From: Nitrospirales bacterium
GTDB taxonomy: Bacteria; Nitrospirota; Nitrospiria; Nitrospirales; UBA8639
NCBI GenBank assembly: GCA_031315915.1
Contig: JALDRK010000008.1
Location: 59,352 to 123,351, forward strand
Direction of reading: 5' to 3'
DNA: 64,000 nt
The notes beneath the pieces are model-generated. The model was not told where the DNA came from. It searched no databases and saw only the letters and a program-made list of their open reading frames with translations. Below are positions 38,109 through 47,880 of this stretch, piece by piece (position 1 is the first letter of the stretch; each line of letters opens with the position of its first letter). The position numbers and the translations under genes were made by a program.

Positions 38109-39662
38109 TTGACTACTTTTGGTCCAACATTTCGTGTAACGGGCCTTGGCGGAATTCTGAGTTGCATGATCCTCCTTATTCTATTCCCGATGTGTTCGAC
38201 TACCTCGTTCGGGGCGGAAACACCCGCCAAGGACCCCTCTCGTATTGACGATCCACTTCCTCAATCCGATTGGTACCGCGCTTTGAAACACGTGAAATCG
38301 GTTCCGACAAACATTTGGGAGCGAATGAAGCTCGCCGATCAGTGGATATGGCCGGAATATCCGGATCAAGTTCTTTTCGAGGAAGAAAACCGAATCAAAT
38401 GGCCTCGGTATTTATCGGCCGCGCTGAATACTCCCGAGTGGTTGGATTTGGCCTTTTCCAATCGCATACGTCGGGAGGGTTTCGATTACCCGTTCACCGC
38501 AGGCCAGAAAGGCAATACGTGGGATTGGGGACAACGGACTCGTTTTCGGGCTACAACAAAATGGAAGATGTTCCGGGCAGAACTCGAATTTCAAGGAGCG
38601 AATTCCGGCGAAGAGACCAAAACCGATATCGTGGCCTCTTCAACCTTTAACGCAGCCAATGTCCAACAATTGTTTGTTTCGGCGACGCTGCCAAACTTTG
38701 GGGAAACCGGCCTTCGAACGGATGTTCACATCGGTCGCATCAATATGGATATCGGATCGAGGCGCCTCGTGGCTCGTTCTCGTTTTTCCAATGCCAGTCA
38801 AGCCTTTGACGGTATTCATTGGAGATTGGCTGATACCGATCGATGGGTCCTCCGCGCCTTTTTTACCCAAGCGGTTTTTAATGACGATAAGACGAACCGC
38901 GTTGGCTTGTTTACAAATTGGGGCGATAAATTCTGGGGAGTTTCGTTTGAAAACACCCCCATTTCCTGGGAGTGGATCCAACTCTACTATTTTGGCAGAG
39001 ATGAGAAGGAGAAGAGCGGACGAGCCGAACGGAACCATTCGACGCTGGGAATGCGCATTTACCAACGACCGGTCATTGGCGCGTACGATTATGAGCTGGA
39101 ATCCGCCTGGCAATTCGGCACCATGGACAACAAGCATCATTATGCCTCTTTCTACCATCTCTCACTTGGTTATACCTTCGCCTTCCCATGGTCGCCCAGG
39201 ATTTTGGCCATGTACGATTATGCCAGTGGCACAAAAAACCCTAATGGCAACAAGAGCCATACGTTCGATAGCCTCTTTGGAGCGCGGCGGTTTGAATATT
39301 CCGCAACCAGCCTCTTCGGACCGTTCTATCGCTCCAACATCAGCTCGCCGGGCATCCGGCTCATCACTCACCCGCTTCCAACCGTGGATATCAACGTGAA
39401 ATATCGGGCATGGTACTTGGCCCAATCGCGAGACGAGTGGGTCAACTCAGGAATGCAGGATCCTACCGGAGCTGCAGGAAACTTTTTAGGACAAGATGTG
39501 GAAGTCAGAATACAATGGCATCCTTCGCCAAACCTCACCGTCGATGCCGGCTATGAGCACTTTTTTAAAGGCTCGTACATTAAGAACCAGACGGCCGTAC
39601 CAGGAAATCCTCCATCCAATGATACGAATTATTTTTACATTCAGACCGAAGTGATGTTCTGA
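38109..39662 (+). CDS. Alginate-export (AlgE-like) family outer-membrane porin
   Basis: A TTG start at 38109 has AGGA upstream; an internal ATG at 38166 would still keep most of the signal peptide. The mature protein begins ETPAKDPSRI, with a helical periplasmic part to about residue 95. Barrel strands follow, with RGTRFRATTKW-like aromatic-rich repeats, GDKFWGVSFENTP, FHW/GIHWRL segments and FYIQTEVMF at the end. This fits the alginate-export family, whose members export or import anionic sugars or other small acids. The substrate is unknown. Confidence 0.82.
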   Translation: MTTFGPTFRVTGLGGILSCMILLILFPMCSTTSFGAETPAKDPSRIDDPLPQSDWYRALKHVKSVPTNIWERMKLADQWIWPEYPDQVLFEEENRIKWPRYLSAALNTPEWLDLAFSNRIRREGFDYPFTAGQKGNTWDWGQRTRFRATTKWKMFRAELEFQGANSGEETKTDIVASSTFNAANVQQLFVSATLPNFGETGLRTDVHIGRINMDIGSRRLVARSRFSNASQAFDGIHWRLADTDRWVLRAFFTQAVFNDDKTNRVGLFTNWGDKFWGVSFENTPISWEWIQLYYFGRDEKEKSGRAERNHSTLGMRIYQRPVIGAYDYELESAWQFGTMDNKHHYASFYHLSLGYTFAFPWSPRILAMYDYASGTKNPNGNKSHTFDSLFGARRFEYSATSLFGPFYRSNISSPGIRLITHPLPTVDINVKYRAWYLAQSRDEWVNSGMQDPTGAAGNFLGQDVEVRIQWHPSPNLTVDAGYEHFFKGSYIKNQTAVPGNPPSNDTNYFYIQTEVMF

Positions 39663-39782
39663 TCCGCTGAACAGCAATAACGCATGTGCAGAGTTGCGGC
39701 CATGCGCTGTCTCTGACTAGTATTCCTCTCGCGGAAAATTCATGCCCGCTTTTGAGACATTCGTCACAGATGGAGAATGCAT

Positions 39783-40376
39783 ATGACCGTATTTCTCTTT
39801 CGCCTGTTCATAATGGCCGTGTTGTTGTTTCTTGGCAAACCGGGGCTTGCGCAGGAAGGCGCACCGAAGGAGGCTCCTCTCCCCCAACGTAATTTCCCTG
39901 TTCCGAAAATCGAGGGATATGCCGATTGGAAATTTACCGACTCCCTGGAAACGCTGCAAAACGATCATCGCTTGAAATTTATTGAAGCAGGTGGGGAGAA
40001 ATGTGAATTTGGAAAAGAGGAACAGCGAGACAGGATTGCATGGCCGGATTGCTTTTATCATGCAACCGAAATTTTCCAGGAACCGGGCGATCTCTTCATT
40101 CTGGTCAGCCAAGAACGCATCGAACGCATTGTCATTCAATTCAATCGTCTGGACTCCGAATCCGACTCGCACGACTGTGCCTCCGTGATGAATGCCGTGG
40201 TAGACCGCCTGGTTGAAAAATTTGGAATCCCCACGAGTAAAAATGATGTCGAGCGGCAAGTGTTTTGGGAATCCTCAGACGGAGGAACCGTAGAATTTAC
40301 CAATAAGTGTATCAGCGAAGGCCGAGGAATGGTGTTGGTGGTGATTGCGCCGACCCGCGGCCAGCAAGAATCCTGA
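39783..40376 (+). CDS. Periplasmic protein of unknown function, 197 aa
   Basis: The ATG at 39783 is preceded by GGAG at proper distance; an ATG at 39777 is too close to that site. A signal peptide ends near LAQEG. The mature part has four cysteines (KCEFG, DCFYH, DCASV, KCISE) that could pair as disulfides. No family is recognised. It follows the AlgE-like gene by 120 bases on the same strand and may be co-transcribed. Confidence 0.7.
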   Translation: MTVFLFRLFIMAVLLFLGKPGLAQEGAPKEAPLPQRNFPVPKIEGYADWKFTDSLETLQNDHRLKFIEAGGEKCEFGKEEQRDRIAWPDCFYHATEIFQEPGDLFILVSQERIERIVIQFNRLDSESDSHDCASVMNAVVDRLVEKFGIPTSKNDVERQVFWESSDGGTVEFTNKCISEGRGMVLVVIAPTRGQQES

Positions 40377-40539
40377 TCCATACTCTCAGGCGTATCGGCA
40401 GAGTCGCATCGGACATGGCGCAGACAAGCGTGACAATCGAAACAACAGATGGACCATGGGCTCTGACTGTGGTCCACCACGGCTACTCAAAGGCCTTCAG
40501 ATTCTGCAGATATCATCCTGGCTTCCACACTTGGGGACG

Positions 40540-42384
40540 TTAAGCACCGCCCGTGGCTGACACCGGTGAACCCGGCGGTGGATAGCCTAGCGTCCCCCGA
40601 AGTTCGGCAATCTTTTCGGCGGGGAATTTCGGAAGGTACAGAGTCTGCTGCTCCCGCCACTCCCTGACTTGCGCCTCGGCGGTATGCGCCAAATGGCTAT
40701 CCTGGCTTTTTCCTCTTTCCACGTACAGCGTTTGGGAAGGCAGCGCGAAGCTTGAGCCGGCTCTCTGTACAATATCCATGATACGCAGGTTCAGATCCTC
40801 GGCCACTTCGAGAAATTCTCCATAATCCGTGACGTCGACATACGCAAAGATTTCAAGATTCAACGAAAAGGGGCCAAACTCCTGAAAACGGACTCTGGCC
40901 GGATCGGGAAGAACTTTGGGGTGGGCATATAGGAGCGCTCGGATTTCGACGAGCATGAACCGTATCTGATCGGGAGTCGTTTCAAGCCGCAAACGAAGTT
41001 GGGGATGATACCAGATCTTTGTTCGTTTCGAAAAATTTTCCAACTGTGCATGGGCGAAATCCACATTCGGCACGGCGACAACCGTATTGTCGAGGGTTCG
41101 AACCTTTGTCGCCCGCAAGCCGATTTCTTCCACCGTTCCGATGTTATCTCCGAACCGGCAAAAGTCTCCGACCGCCACCGGTTGCGAGGTATAGAGAGTG
41201 ATCGCGGAAATCAGGTTTTCAATTGGCCGTTGCAGAGCCAATGCGACTGCCAGCCCTCCGATGCCGAGCCCCGCCAAAATGGCCGTCACTTCCAAGCCCA
41301 GATTATCGAGCCAGACCAATATGGCGATAATGACAACAACCGCCTTGAGGCCGGTGCCTAACGGGGGAAAAATCACCGCCGCGGAACTTTTTCCCTGCCG
41401 TTCGAATCGTTGGGACAAATGGGCGAGCATCAAATCCACCAAACAAAACGTCACCCACAGGAGTGCAATGGTGATGACCGTTCGTGCCTGGAGAACCGCT
41501 CGAAACCAAATAGGAGGACTAATGTATTCAAACAAGATTCTCCCAATCAGAAGAAACAGCAGAAAACGCCCGGGACCTCTGACGAGACGGGAAAATTGGT
41601 CGCGGGAAACGGATGGACGGGAAGGGACGAAAAGGTGAATCAGAGTCGTGATAACATAGGCCGCCCCATAAGCCGCTATGGCGACGGCCACGAGGCCGAC
41701 CCACAACCAAATTTCTATCCCCAAAACCCTAAGATCGAAGAAGGCATCGGGAAAGATGTTTTCCAGGTATCCGTAGCCGTATTCTTGATACAGCCGGGGA
41801 ATTTGCGCAACCGTGGCATTGGAGAATTTCCAGATGAAGACTCCGTCTTCACGGGGTACCCGCTGGAGTAGGATATCGATGGTTCGTCCCTCAACCTCGA
41901 TTTGTCCCACTGAATCCCGATAAGACGGAATTCCATCATCTTGATGGCCGGTCGCATCGGTGCTCAAATCGGTGGGATCGATCCAGAGGGCCCGATTCAG
42001 AACGATGGTGAATTGCCTGGCTATATAGGGTTCCTGGATTGTGGACACCCATCCCGGCAGGTAACGAAAATCCAAGTATTCGGCCGCGCGTTCATAATCC
42101 CGCTTCTTGCCGGCGGCGAGAAAACCTTCCACACTGGCACGCGGGGTCCCCCGACCGAATTCGTCTTCGGGAACGAGGAGCTTTGACCCTTTCGGTTCCT
42201 CCCCTTTGGATTTTTCCGGCTCCTCCTTAGCCGGGGATTCCTTGCCCGCCACAATTTCTTTCAAGCTCGGTTGTGCGGCCGCCCTGTTTTCCACCATGAA
42301 GAAAAGACACAATACGCTCAACCCCATTGATAAAATTGGACACACGAAACCCGTCACTCGTTTGGTGTTCCTTTGGATTCCCAT
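40540..42384 (-). CDS. MscS-family mechanosensitive channel with long N-terminus, 614 aa
   Basis: The start at 42384 (MGIQRNTKR) is preceded by AGGAGG; an upstream ATG at 42414 lacks it. It has a signal peptide ending near AAAQPSL, then a charged linker and a periplasmic domain to about residue 200. Four to five helices lead to the MscS core: GLGIGGLAVALALQRPIENL, DFCRFGDNIGTVEEIG, NTVVAVPNVDFAHAQLENFS. It is a second tension-gated channel, differing from the first in its large soluble N-terminus. The C-terminal tail is Pro-rich. Confidence 0.93.
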   Translation of the reverse strand: MGIQRNTKRVTGFVCPILSMGLSVLCLFFMVENRAAAQPSLKEIVAGKESPAKEEPEKSKGEEPKGSKLLVPEDEFGRGTPRASVEGFLAAGKKRDYERAAEYLDFRYLPGWVSTIQEPYIARQFTIVLNRALWIDPTDLSTDATGHQDDGIPSYRDSVGQIEVEGRTIDILLQRVPREDGVFIWKFSNATVAQIPRLYQEYGYGYLENIFPDAFFDLRVLGIEIWLWVGLVAVAIAAYGAAYVITTLIHLFVPSRPSVSRDQFSRLVRGPGRFLLFLLIGRILFEYISPPIWFRAVLQARTVITIALLWVTFCLVDLMLAHLSQRFERQGKSSAAVIFPPLGTGLKAVVVIIAILVWLDNLGLEVTAILAGLGIGGLAVALALQRPIENLISAITLYTSQPVAVGDFCRFGDNIGTVEEIGLRATKVRTLDNTVVAVPNVDFAHAQLENFSKRTKIWYHPQLRLRLETTPDQIRFMLVEIRALLYAHPKVLPDPARVRFQEFGPFSLNLEIFAYVDVTDYGEFLEVAEDLNLRIMDIVQRAGSSFALPSQTLYVERGKSQDSHLAHTAEAQVREWREQQTLYLPKFPAEKIAELRGTLGYPPPGSPVSATGGA

Positions 42385-42633
42385 AACTCGCTTCCTCCTT
42401 TTGGCCCTCTTCAAACCGTTCGCGGTACAGATTTGTTGGGTGAATATGTCGTTTCGCCTTTTAAATCAGTGACTTGAATGAATGTTCATACATCAGTCCG
42501 GCTTGTCATTCTCCAAATCTTTACTTTTATTGTCCGATTTTGTTACGTTCTCCGCCCCCGCAAGAAGTCACGGGTTTCTTTACTTCTCATCAATTTTTTC
42601 ATCACATAGATTTCAACCAAAGGAGTGTACGGT

Positions 42634-43107
42634 ATGAAACGGTTCTTTATCCTTGTTGCGGCGGCAGCCGTCATGTGGAGCACACCGGTTCTGGCAGAGG
42701 ATGCGCAAACCGCCAATATGCAAATTCTGATCGATAAGGTCAAAGCGGATAAAAAGCTCTTAATCGCCAGCAATATGGATTTGACCGACCAGGAAGCCAA
42801 GGATTTTTGGCCGATGTATGAAAGCTATCAAAAGGAATTGGGACAGTTAAACGGCAACCTCGGCAAACTGATCAACGAATATGCCGAGGCCTACAATAAA
42901 GGATCCGTGCCGGATGATGTCGCCAAAAATCTGATTCACGAAGCGCTCGAAATCGAAGGGTCGGAAGTCAAAATGCGGCGGGAGCATGCGGAAAAACTCA
43001 CCAAAGTCCTTCCGGCACACAAAGTCGCACGGTATCTCCAAATGGAGAACAAAATACGGGCTGCGATCAAGTACGAGCTTGCAGCCAATATTCCACTGAT
43101 GTACTAA
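42634..43107 (+). CDS. Helical periplasmic protein, 157 aa
   Basis: AAAGGAG lies before the ATG at 42634; a GTG nine bases upstream is in frame but less likely. A signal peptide is cleaved after VLAED. The rest is almost all helix with LTDQEAKDFWPMYESYQKEL, a motif of a widespread small exported family, and repeated Glu/Lys-rich turns. It might be a chaperone-like protein such as Spy/CpxP, but it lacks the LTxxQ signature. Function unknown. Confidence 0.8.
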   Translation: MKRFFILVAAAAVMWSTPVLAEDAQTANMQILIDKVKADKKLLIASNMDLTDQEAKDFWPMYESYQKELGQLNGNLGKLINEYAEAYNKGSVPDDVAKNLIHEALEIEGSEVKMRREHAEKLTKVLPAHKVARYLQMENKIRAAIKYELAANIPLMY

Positions 43108-43234
43108 TATGCCCTGAAGGGGCAGGAAGCTGTGAAAGTCATCCATCGACTCCCTCGCTGGTTTTTCATCTCTTCCAACATAAAATTGAGGAAATACAAA
43201 ACGACCACGCTAATCTTTTTTGAGGACCTGAACC

Positions 43235-44833
43235 ATGAAAAGCACATTATCGGTTACCGCTTTCTTTATTAACAGAAGTGTCTTCCTGGCCGTCTTACTC
43301 GCGCTTTGGTGTTTTCCTGTGGCCCATGCCCAAGACAAGCCCAATGTATTGGTTATATGGGGCGATGACATCGGCACCTGGAACATCAGCCACAACAACC
43401 GGGGGATGATGGGCTATACCACGCCCAACATCGACCGGATCGCGAAGGAAGGCCTGTCGTTCACCGATTATTACGGCCAGCAGAGTTGTACTGCGGGCCG
43501 GGCGGCGTTCATCGGCGGCAACGTACCGGTCCGCACCGGCATGACCAAAGTCGGACTGCCCGGCGCGAAAGAGGGATGGCAGAAGACCGATGTCACCGTG
43601 GCCACGGTCATGAAGGCGCAGGGCTATGCCACCGGCCAGTTCGGGAAGAATCATTTCGGCGACCGGGACGAACACTTGCCCACCATGCACGGGTTCGATG
43701 AGTTTATGGGCAATCTCTACCACCTCAACGCTCAAGAAGAACCGGAAAACCGGGATTATCCCAGGGACTTGGTGTTGCCCAGCGGGAAGACCTTCCTGGA
43801 ACAATACGGTCCGCGGGGCGTACTCAAAACCAAAGCCAATCCTGACGGCACGCAAAGCATCGAAGATACCGGACCGCTTACGAAAAAGCGCATGGAAACG
43901 ATTGACGACGAGACCGTCGCCGCTGCCAAAGATTTCATCCAACGCCAGCACAAAGCCAATAACCCGTGGTTCGTGTGGTGGAACGGGACGCGGATGCATT
44001 TCCGTACGCACGTGAAGAAAGAGCACACCGGCATCGCCGGCCCGACCGGGGACGAGTACCACGACGGCATGGTCGAGCATGATATGCATGTCGGCGAACT
44101 GTTGAAGCTAGTAGATGACCTGGGCATTGCCGAGAACACGATCGTGTATTACTCCACGGACAATGGCCCTCACTTCAACAGTTGGCCTGACGCCGGTTAC
44201 ACGCCGTTCCGGAGCGAGAAAAACAGCAACTGGGAAGGCGCCTATCGCGTGCCGGCCTTCGTCCGTTGGCCCGGTCATTTCCCGGCCGGCAAGACCCTGA
44301 ACGGCATTGTCGCGCATGAAGACTGGCTACCTACGTTTGCCGCTGCGGCAGGAGCGGCCGACATCAAAGATAAGCTCAAGGAAGGCGTCGAACTGAACGG
44401 TCGCAAGTACCGGAACTATATTGACGGCTACAACATGCTCGATTACCTCTCGGGGAAATCTGACCAATCTCCACGCAAGGAATTCATCTATGTCAACGAC
44501 GATGGACAGGTCGTGGCCCTACGTTTGGGCCCTTGGAAAGGGGTGTTCCTGGAAAACCGGGGGAAGGCCTTCGAGGTGTGGCGGGAACCCTTCACGGAAC
44601 TGCGTGTCCCGTTGCTGTTCAATTTACGCCGCGATCCCTTCGAGAGAGCGCAACACAACTCCAACACCTACAACGACTGGTTCCTGGAGCGTGTGTTCGT
44701 TCTTATCCCGATGCAGCAGTTTGCAGCCAAGTTTCTCATGACCATGAAGGAGTACCCACCCAGTCAAACACCTGGCTCGTTCAATCTCGAAAAAGTCCAG
44801 AAACTGATTGAAGCGGCCACCAGAGGTCGATAA
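43235..44833 (+). CDS. Arylsulfatase, CTAGR-type, exported, 532 aa
   Basis: The ATG follows GAGGACC. The signal peptide ends near AHAQDKP. Asp44-Asp45 in IWGDDIG are metal ligands, and Cys85 in SCTAGRAAF is the formylglycine site of the CxAxR type. GKNHFGDRDEHLPT holds further catalytic Lys/His residues, and FSTDNG-like YYSTDNGPH lies near residue 307. This form lacks the long C-terminal beta domain of the CSPTR copies and ends with a helical tail. It is closely related to the gene at 61070-62599. A HAD phosphatase gene follows after a hairpin. Confidence 0.93.
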   Translation: MKSTLSVTAFFINRSVFLAVLLALWCFPVAHAQDKPNVLVIWGDDIGTWNISHNNRGMMGYTTPNIDRIAKEGLSFTDYYGQQSCTAGRAAFIGGNVPVRTGMTKVGLPGAKEGWQKTDVTVATVMKAQGYATGQFGKNHFGDRDEHLPTMHGFDEFMGNLYHLNAQEEPENRDYPRDLVLPSGKTFLEQYGPRGVLKTKANPDGTQSIEDTGPLTKKRMETIDDETVAAAKDFIQRQHKANNPWFVWWNGTRMHFRTHVKKEHTGIAGPTGDEYHDGMVEHDMHVGELLKLVDDLGIAENTIVYYSTDNGPHFNSWPDAGYTPFRSEKNSNWEGAYRVPAFVRWPGHFPAGKTLNGIVAHEDWLPTFAAAAGAADIKDKLKEGVELNGRKYRNYIDGYNMLDYLSGKSDQSPRKEFIYVNDDGQVVALRLGPWKGVFLENRGKAFEVWREPFTELRVPLLFNLRRDPFERAQHNSNTYNDWFLERVFVLIPMQQFAAKFLMTMKEYPPSQTPGSFNLEKVQKLIEAATRGR

Positions 44834-44862
44834 TCAGCGCGATATCATCCCGAGATCAATAC

Positions 44863-44891
44863 CGGACGGGCACTCCTTGAGCGCCCGTCCG
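44863..44891 (+). terminator. Hairpin after sulfatase gene, weak terminator
   Basis: A perfect 9-bp stem CGGACGGGC / GCCCGTCCG with an 11-base loop lies 30 bases after the sulfatase stop and is followed by TTTC. The T-run is short, so it may attenuate instead of fully stopping transcription into the HAD gene. Confidence 0.5.
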
Positions 44892-44923
44892 TTTCATGAA
44901 CACGGGATTGGAGTAGATGAATC

Positions 44924-45925
44924 ATGATAAAACAATACAGTCGGTTTGTAACCTTTCAGTTTTTTCTGGCCATTATTTTGACCGGCCCGGCGCTGGCTCT
45001 GACCGATGCACTGCCGTCCTGGAACGAGGGGACCAGTAAGTCCGCCATTCTTGGGTTCGTCGCGAAGGTTACCAAGGAAGACAGCCCGGACTACGTTCCG
45101 CCGGCCGAACGCATCGCGGTATTCGATAACGACGGCACATTGTGGGCCGAACAGCCGATGTATTTTCAGGCCATCTTTGCTTTCGACCGGATAAATGACC
45201 TTGCCCCGCAGCATCCTGAGTGGAAAACAAAAGAACCGTTCGCTTCGATCCTGAAAGGCGACGTGAAGTCGGCGCTTGCAGGCGGGGAGAAGGCCCTGGT
45301 GGAACTGGTCATGGCCACACATGCAGGCATGACCGCAGAGGAGTTCAACAAGACCGTAAAGGATTGGATCGGCACGGCGAAGCATCCACAAACCAAACGT
45401 TTGTACACGGAGATGGTCTATCAGCCCATGCTCGAATTGCTTGCCTATCTCCGTGACAACGGGTTTAAGACTTTTATCGTTTCCGGGGGAGGGATCGAGT
45501 TCATGCGGCCCTGGGCGGAGTCGGTCTACGGTATTCCCCCCGAACAAGTGGTTGGGAGCAGCGGAAAGTTGAAATTCGAAGTGCATGACGGCAAACCCGT
45601 GCTTCTGAAGCTTCCGGAAATCAATTTCATTGACGATAAGGCCGGCAAGCCGGTGGGTATCAACCAACACATCGGGCGACGCCCGCTTATGGCCTTCGGA
45701 AATTCCGACGGAGACTTCCAGATGCTGGAATGGACGACCGCCGGAGAGGGTCCGCGTTTTGGTCTGCTCATTCATCATACCGATAAAGAACGGGAATGGG
45801 CCTACGACCGCGACTCGCACATCGGCCGCCTCGTCCGTGGTCTGGACGAAGGTCCCAAACGGGGCTGGACCATTGTCAGCATGAAGAACGACTGGAAGCA
45901 GGTGTTTCCAATCGATAAGCCGTAA
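44924..45925 (+). CDS. Exported HAD-family phosphatase-like protein
   Basis: It has a GGAG site and a signal peptide ending near ALALTDA. HAD motif I is FDNDGTLW (Asp68, Asp70), motif II is IVSGGGIEF, a Lys lies in the GSSGKLKFEV region, and motif IV is GNSDGD (259-264). HAD enzymes mostly hydrolyse phosphate monoesters. Export to the periplasm is less usual but known for the acid-phosphatase-like group. It lies just after a sulfatase, so both may degrade a common sulfated and phosphorylated substrate; this is inference. Confidence 0.88.
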   Translation: MIKQYSRFVTFQFFLAIILTGPALALTDALPSWNEGTSKSAILGFVAKVTKEDSPDYVPPAERIAVFDNDGTLWAEQPMYFQAIFAFDRINDLAPQHPEWKTKEPFASILKGDVKSALAGGEKALVELVMATHAGMTAEEFNKTVKDWIGTAKHPQTKRLYTEMVYQPMLELLAYLRDNGFKTFIVSGGGIEFMRPWAESVYGIPPEQVVGSSGKLKFEVHDGKPVLLKLPEINFIDDKAGKPVGINQHIGRRPLMAFGNSDGDFQMLEWTTAGEGPRFGLLIHHTDKEREWAYDRDSHIGRLVRGLDEGPKRGWTIVSMKNDWKQVFPIDKP

Positions 45926-46182
45926 AGGAGACGTCGATACGCCATCCTTACCTGTCGATTAGTTGTAAGGTTTAACGCCTCACTCTCCGGCATTTGCCTC
46001 GAATGACCGGGCCGAGTATCAATCAGGGCTTCATGATAGATAAATCAGCCCAATGCCTCCATCTACGGCTAGCTTGCGTCAACACCTAAAGCCGTTATTG
46101 TAAAAAGCATCATATCCGTCGTTTGGAAGTTTTCAGTTTCATCGCCCGCGAGCATATTCTGTCTTCAGCCGTCAGTGTCTTT
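45926..46182. other. Intergenic, no gene seen
   Basis: Between the HAD gene and the HepT-like remnant. Nothing supported. Confidence 0.3.
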
Positions 46183-46461
46183 ATGAAGTCTGATCAACTG
46201 GGACAACTGCAAGACATGCTGGAAGCGGCTAGGCTCATGACTTCAATACGTTCAAGACACGACTGAAGCGCCTTTTGTACCAACCTACAGGAACAGGATG
46301 CCGTCATTCGGCAGGTTGAAATCATCGAAGAGACCGCCTACAACGAGGGGAAGAAACTCAAAAGACCCTTTTCCGGCTTTCATTCCGCAAAATGCGGGGT
46401 GTGCGCAACATCGTTGTCCACAGTGACTCCAACCTTGATCCGAAGATCATTGGGGGAATGG
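46183..46461 (+). pseudogene. HepT-like (DUF86) toxin remnant
   Basis: The plus strand gives MKSDQLGQLQDMLEAARLM from an ATG at 46183, then after a shift DAVIRQVEIIEETA, and in a further frame FRKMRGVRNIVVH and NLDPKII. These are the start, the middle helix and the RN-x4-H region of HepT ribonuclease toxins, in correct order. Stops and shifts separate them. The usual MntA partner gene was not found upstream. Confidence 0.65.
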
Positions 46462-46468
46462 CGACGAT

Positions 46469-46849
46469 TCATAGGCCGGAAATTTGTTCGATACTTGAGA
46501 TGTGTGCTGCCGAACAGAGGAGAGAAACGAACGGTACGTCAAGTGATGGGGTTTTCCCAGCGAATCCGTGGAAATGCGAAAAGTCATTGTCGCAGGAAAC
46601 GAAAATCGCCCCATGACTGATTGCCAGAACCGCCAGACGAGCATCGCTGCCAAGATTTCCTGCGAGTCCGGATTTTTTGTCCAACAGCCGGAAAATTTCC
46701 CAATGCTCCTCTTTTTTCCATACCACTCGTATGTTGTCCATAGACAGCCATAAGTCAATCTTCCCGATAGCGGTGTCGGGATCGATCGGATGAGGGTAAA
46801 TGTTGGGGTGGGTCGAGAGACGAAGAAAGATGAGCAGAACAAGCCGCAT
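46469..46849 (-). pseudogene. PIN-domain (VapC-like) toxin, 5' part damaged
   Basis: The frame encodes the C-terminal two thirds of a VapC-type PIN domain: HPNIYPHPIDPDTAIGKID, then AGNLGSDARLAVLAISHGAI and FVSCDNDFSHFHGF, which carries the late acidic residues. The first part with the initial catalytic Asp is missing. Upstream, fragments such as KQLSERNAFL and LVLLIFLRLST lie in differing frames. It lies opposite the HepT remnant on the other strand. Likely inactive; no VapB partner was seen. Confidence 0.7.
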
Positions 46850-47039
46850 AAGAACGCATTTCGCTCACTAAGCTGCTTAACCGAATTTTGCAAGAGGGAA
46901 TGCGGTCCTCGCAAAGGACTTTCCGCCTTAAACGTACCTATCGTGAGAAGCCTGTTCCTATGGGCGCGCCGCTTCTCGGGTTAGACGAGGGTAAGGCTTC
47001 TCTAAAAATGTCTCACAAAATATTACATTAAGTAATAAT
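46850..47039. other. Upstream region of the TetR gene
   Basis: AT-rich in its right half (46990-47039). It holds damaged VapC 5' sequence on the minus strand and leads to the palindrome at 47040. Confidence 0.3.
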
Positions 47040-47054
47040 TTGACTAATAGTCAA
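47040..47054. promoter_or_regulatory. Palindromic operator upstream of the TetR gene
   Basis: TTGACTA-A-TAGTCAA is a perfect 7-1-7 inverted repeat ending 21 bases before the ATG. It contains TGAC-N5-GTCA, also found upstream of the globin-like gene. A TetR dimer bound here could repress its own gene. Confidence 0.55.
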
Positions 47055-47075
47055 TAATAATGCTATAAGGTGTTA

Positions 47076-47807
47076 ATGGCTACATCCGAAAGAAAAAAAC
47101 GGGAGTACGCACAGCGACAAACGCTCATAATCGACACCGCCAGAAAGCTGTTATTGGATGTGGGCTACATCGATCTCAATATGGATCGAATCGCGGAAAT
47201 CACGGAATACTCAAAGGGAACGATTTATCAGCATTTTTCCTGTAAAGAGGAAATTTTGGTGGAAATGCTCATCCAGTCCGCTAAAAAATGCGGGACATTC
47301 CTCGGCAGAGGTTCTCGATTCCAAGGGACTCCCCGAGAACGAATGGCTGCAATGGCTTTGGGGTACGATTTGTTCATTCGTCTGAACCCGGACCATTTTA
47401 AATCCAAATTACTTCTCCAGAACGAATCCATCAGGAGAAAAGCCTCTCCGGTTTTCCAAAAGAACCTGGAAAAAGCCGAGCAGGACAATATGGGGATCGT
47501 CTCCGAGGTTTTGCGGGAGGCCGTGGAGCAAGGCCATGTCCAACTGCGGAAGGACGTGACCACCGAGGAAGTTTCCTTTGGATTGTGGACAGGGGCCTTT
47601 GGGGCCTATGTGCTCATGTTTTCGGAAATGAACCTGCAGGCCCTTGGTATTTCAGACCCGAGAAAAGCCGTGTGGAATAACATCCATGCGTTATTGGATG
47701 GATTCGGCTGGCATCCGTTATTTCAGGATCTGAATTGGGACCAGACCAAGAGTCGTATTTTAAAAGAAGTTTTTCCTCACGAGGCCAAATTAGCCCAAGT
47801 TTCATAA
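47076..47807 (+). CDS. TetR-family transcriptional regulator
   Basis: The start at 47076 follows AAGG; an in-frame GTG at 47070 is possible. Residues 8-65 form the TetR HTH: LIIDTARKLLLDVGYIDL, MDRIAEITEYSKGTIYQHF and CKEEILVEMLI. The C-terminal 180 residues are a variable ligand-binding helical domain. It is one of the few cytoplasmic products in the window. A palindrome sits upstream, and a related motif precedes the next gene. Confidence 0.93.
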   Translation: MATSERKKREYAQRQTLIIDTARKLLLDVGYIDLNMDRIAEITEYSKGTIYQHFSCKEEILVEMLIQSAKKCGTFLGRGSRFQGTPRERMAAMALGYDLFIRLNPDHFKSKLLLQNESIRRKASPVFQKNLEKAEQDNMGIVSEVLREAVEQGHVQLRKDVTTEEVSFGLWTGAFGAYVLMFSEMNLQALGISDPRKAVWNNIHALLDGFGWHPLFQDLNWDQTKSRILKEVFPHEAKLAQVS

Positions 47808-47831
47808 CAGGCATATTTTTTTGCGATTGAA

Positions 47832-47856
47832 TGACGAAAAGTCAAAACGTGACTTT
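47832..47856. promoter_or_regulatory. Operator-like repeats before the globin-like gene
   Basis: TGAC-GAAAA-GTCA (47832-47844) has the same half-sites and spacing as the element before the TetR gene. A second overlapping perfect repeat, AAAGTCA-N5-TGACTTT (47838-47856), adds a third half-site. It lies 24 bases before the next ATG. Confidence 0.5.
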
Positions 47857-47880
47857 AGGAAATAGTGAAAGGTCTAAACG

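Noticed and set aside
44894..45820. 308-codon minus-strand frame over the HAD gene
   Set aside because: HAD motifs I, II and IV lie in the plus frame; the minus frame is a shadow.
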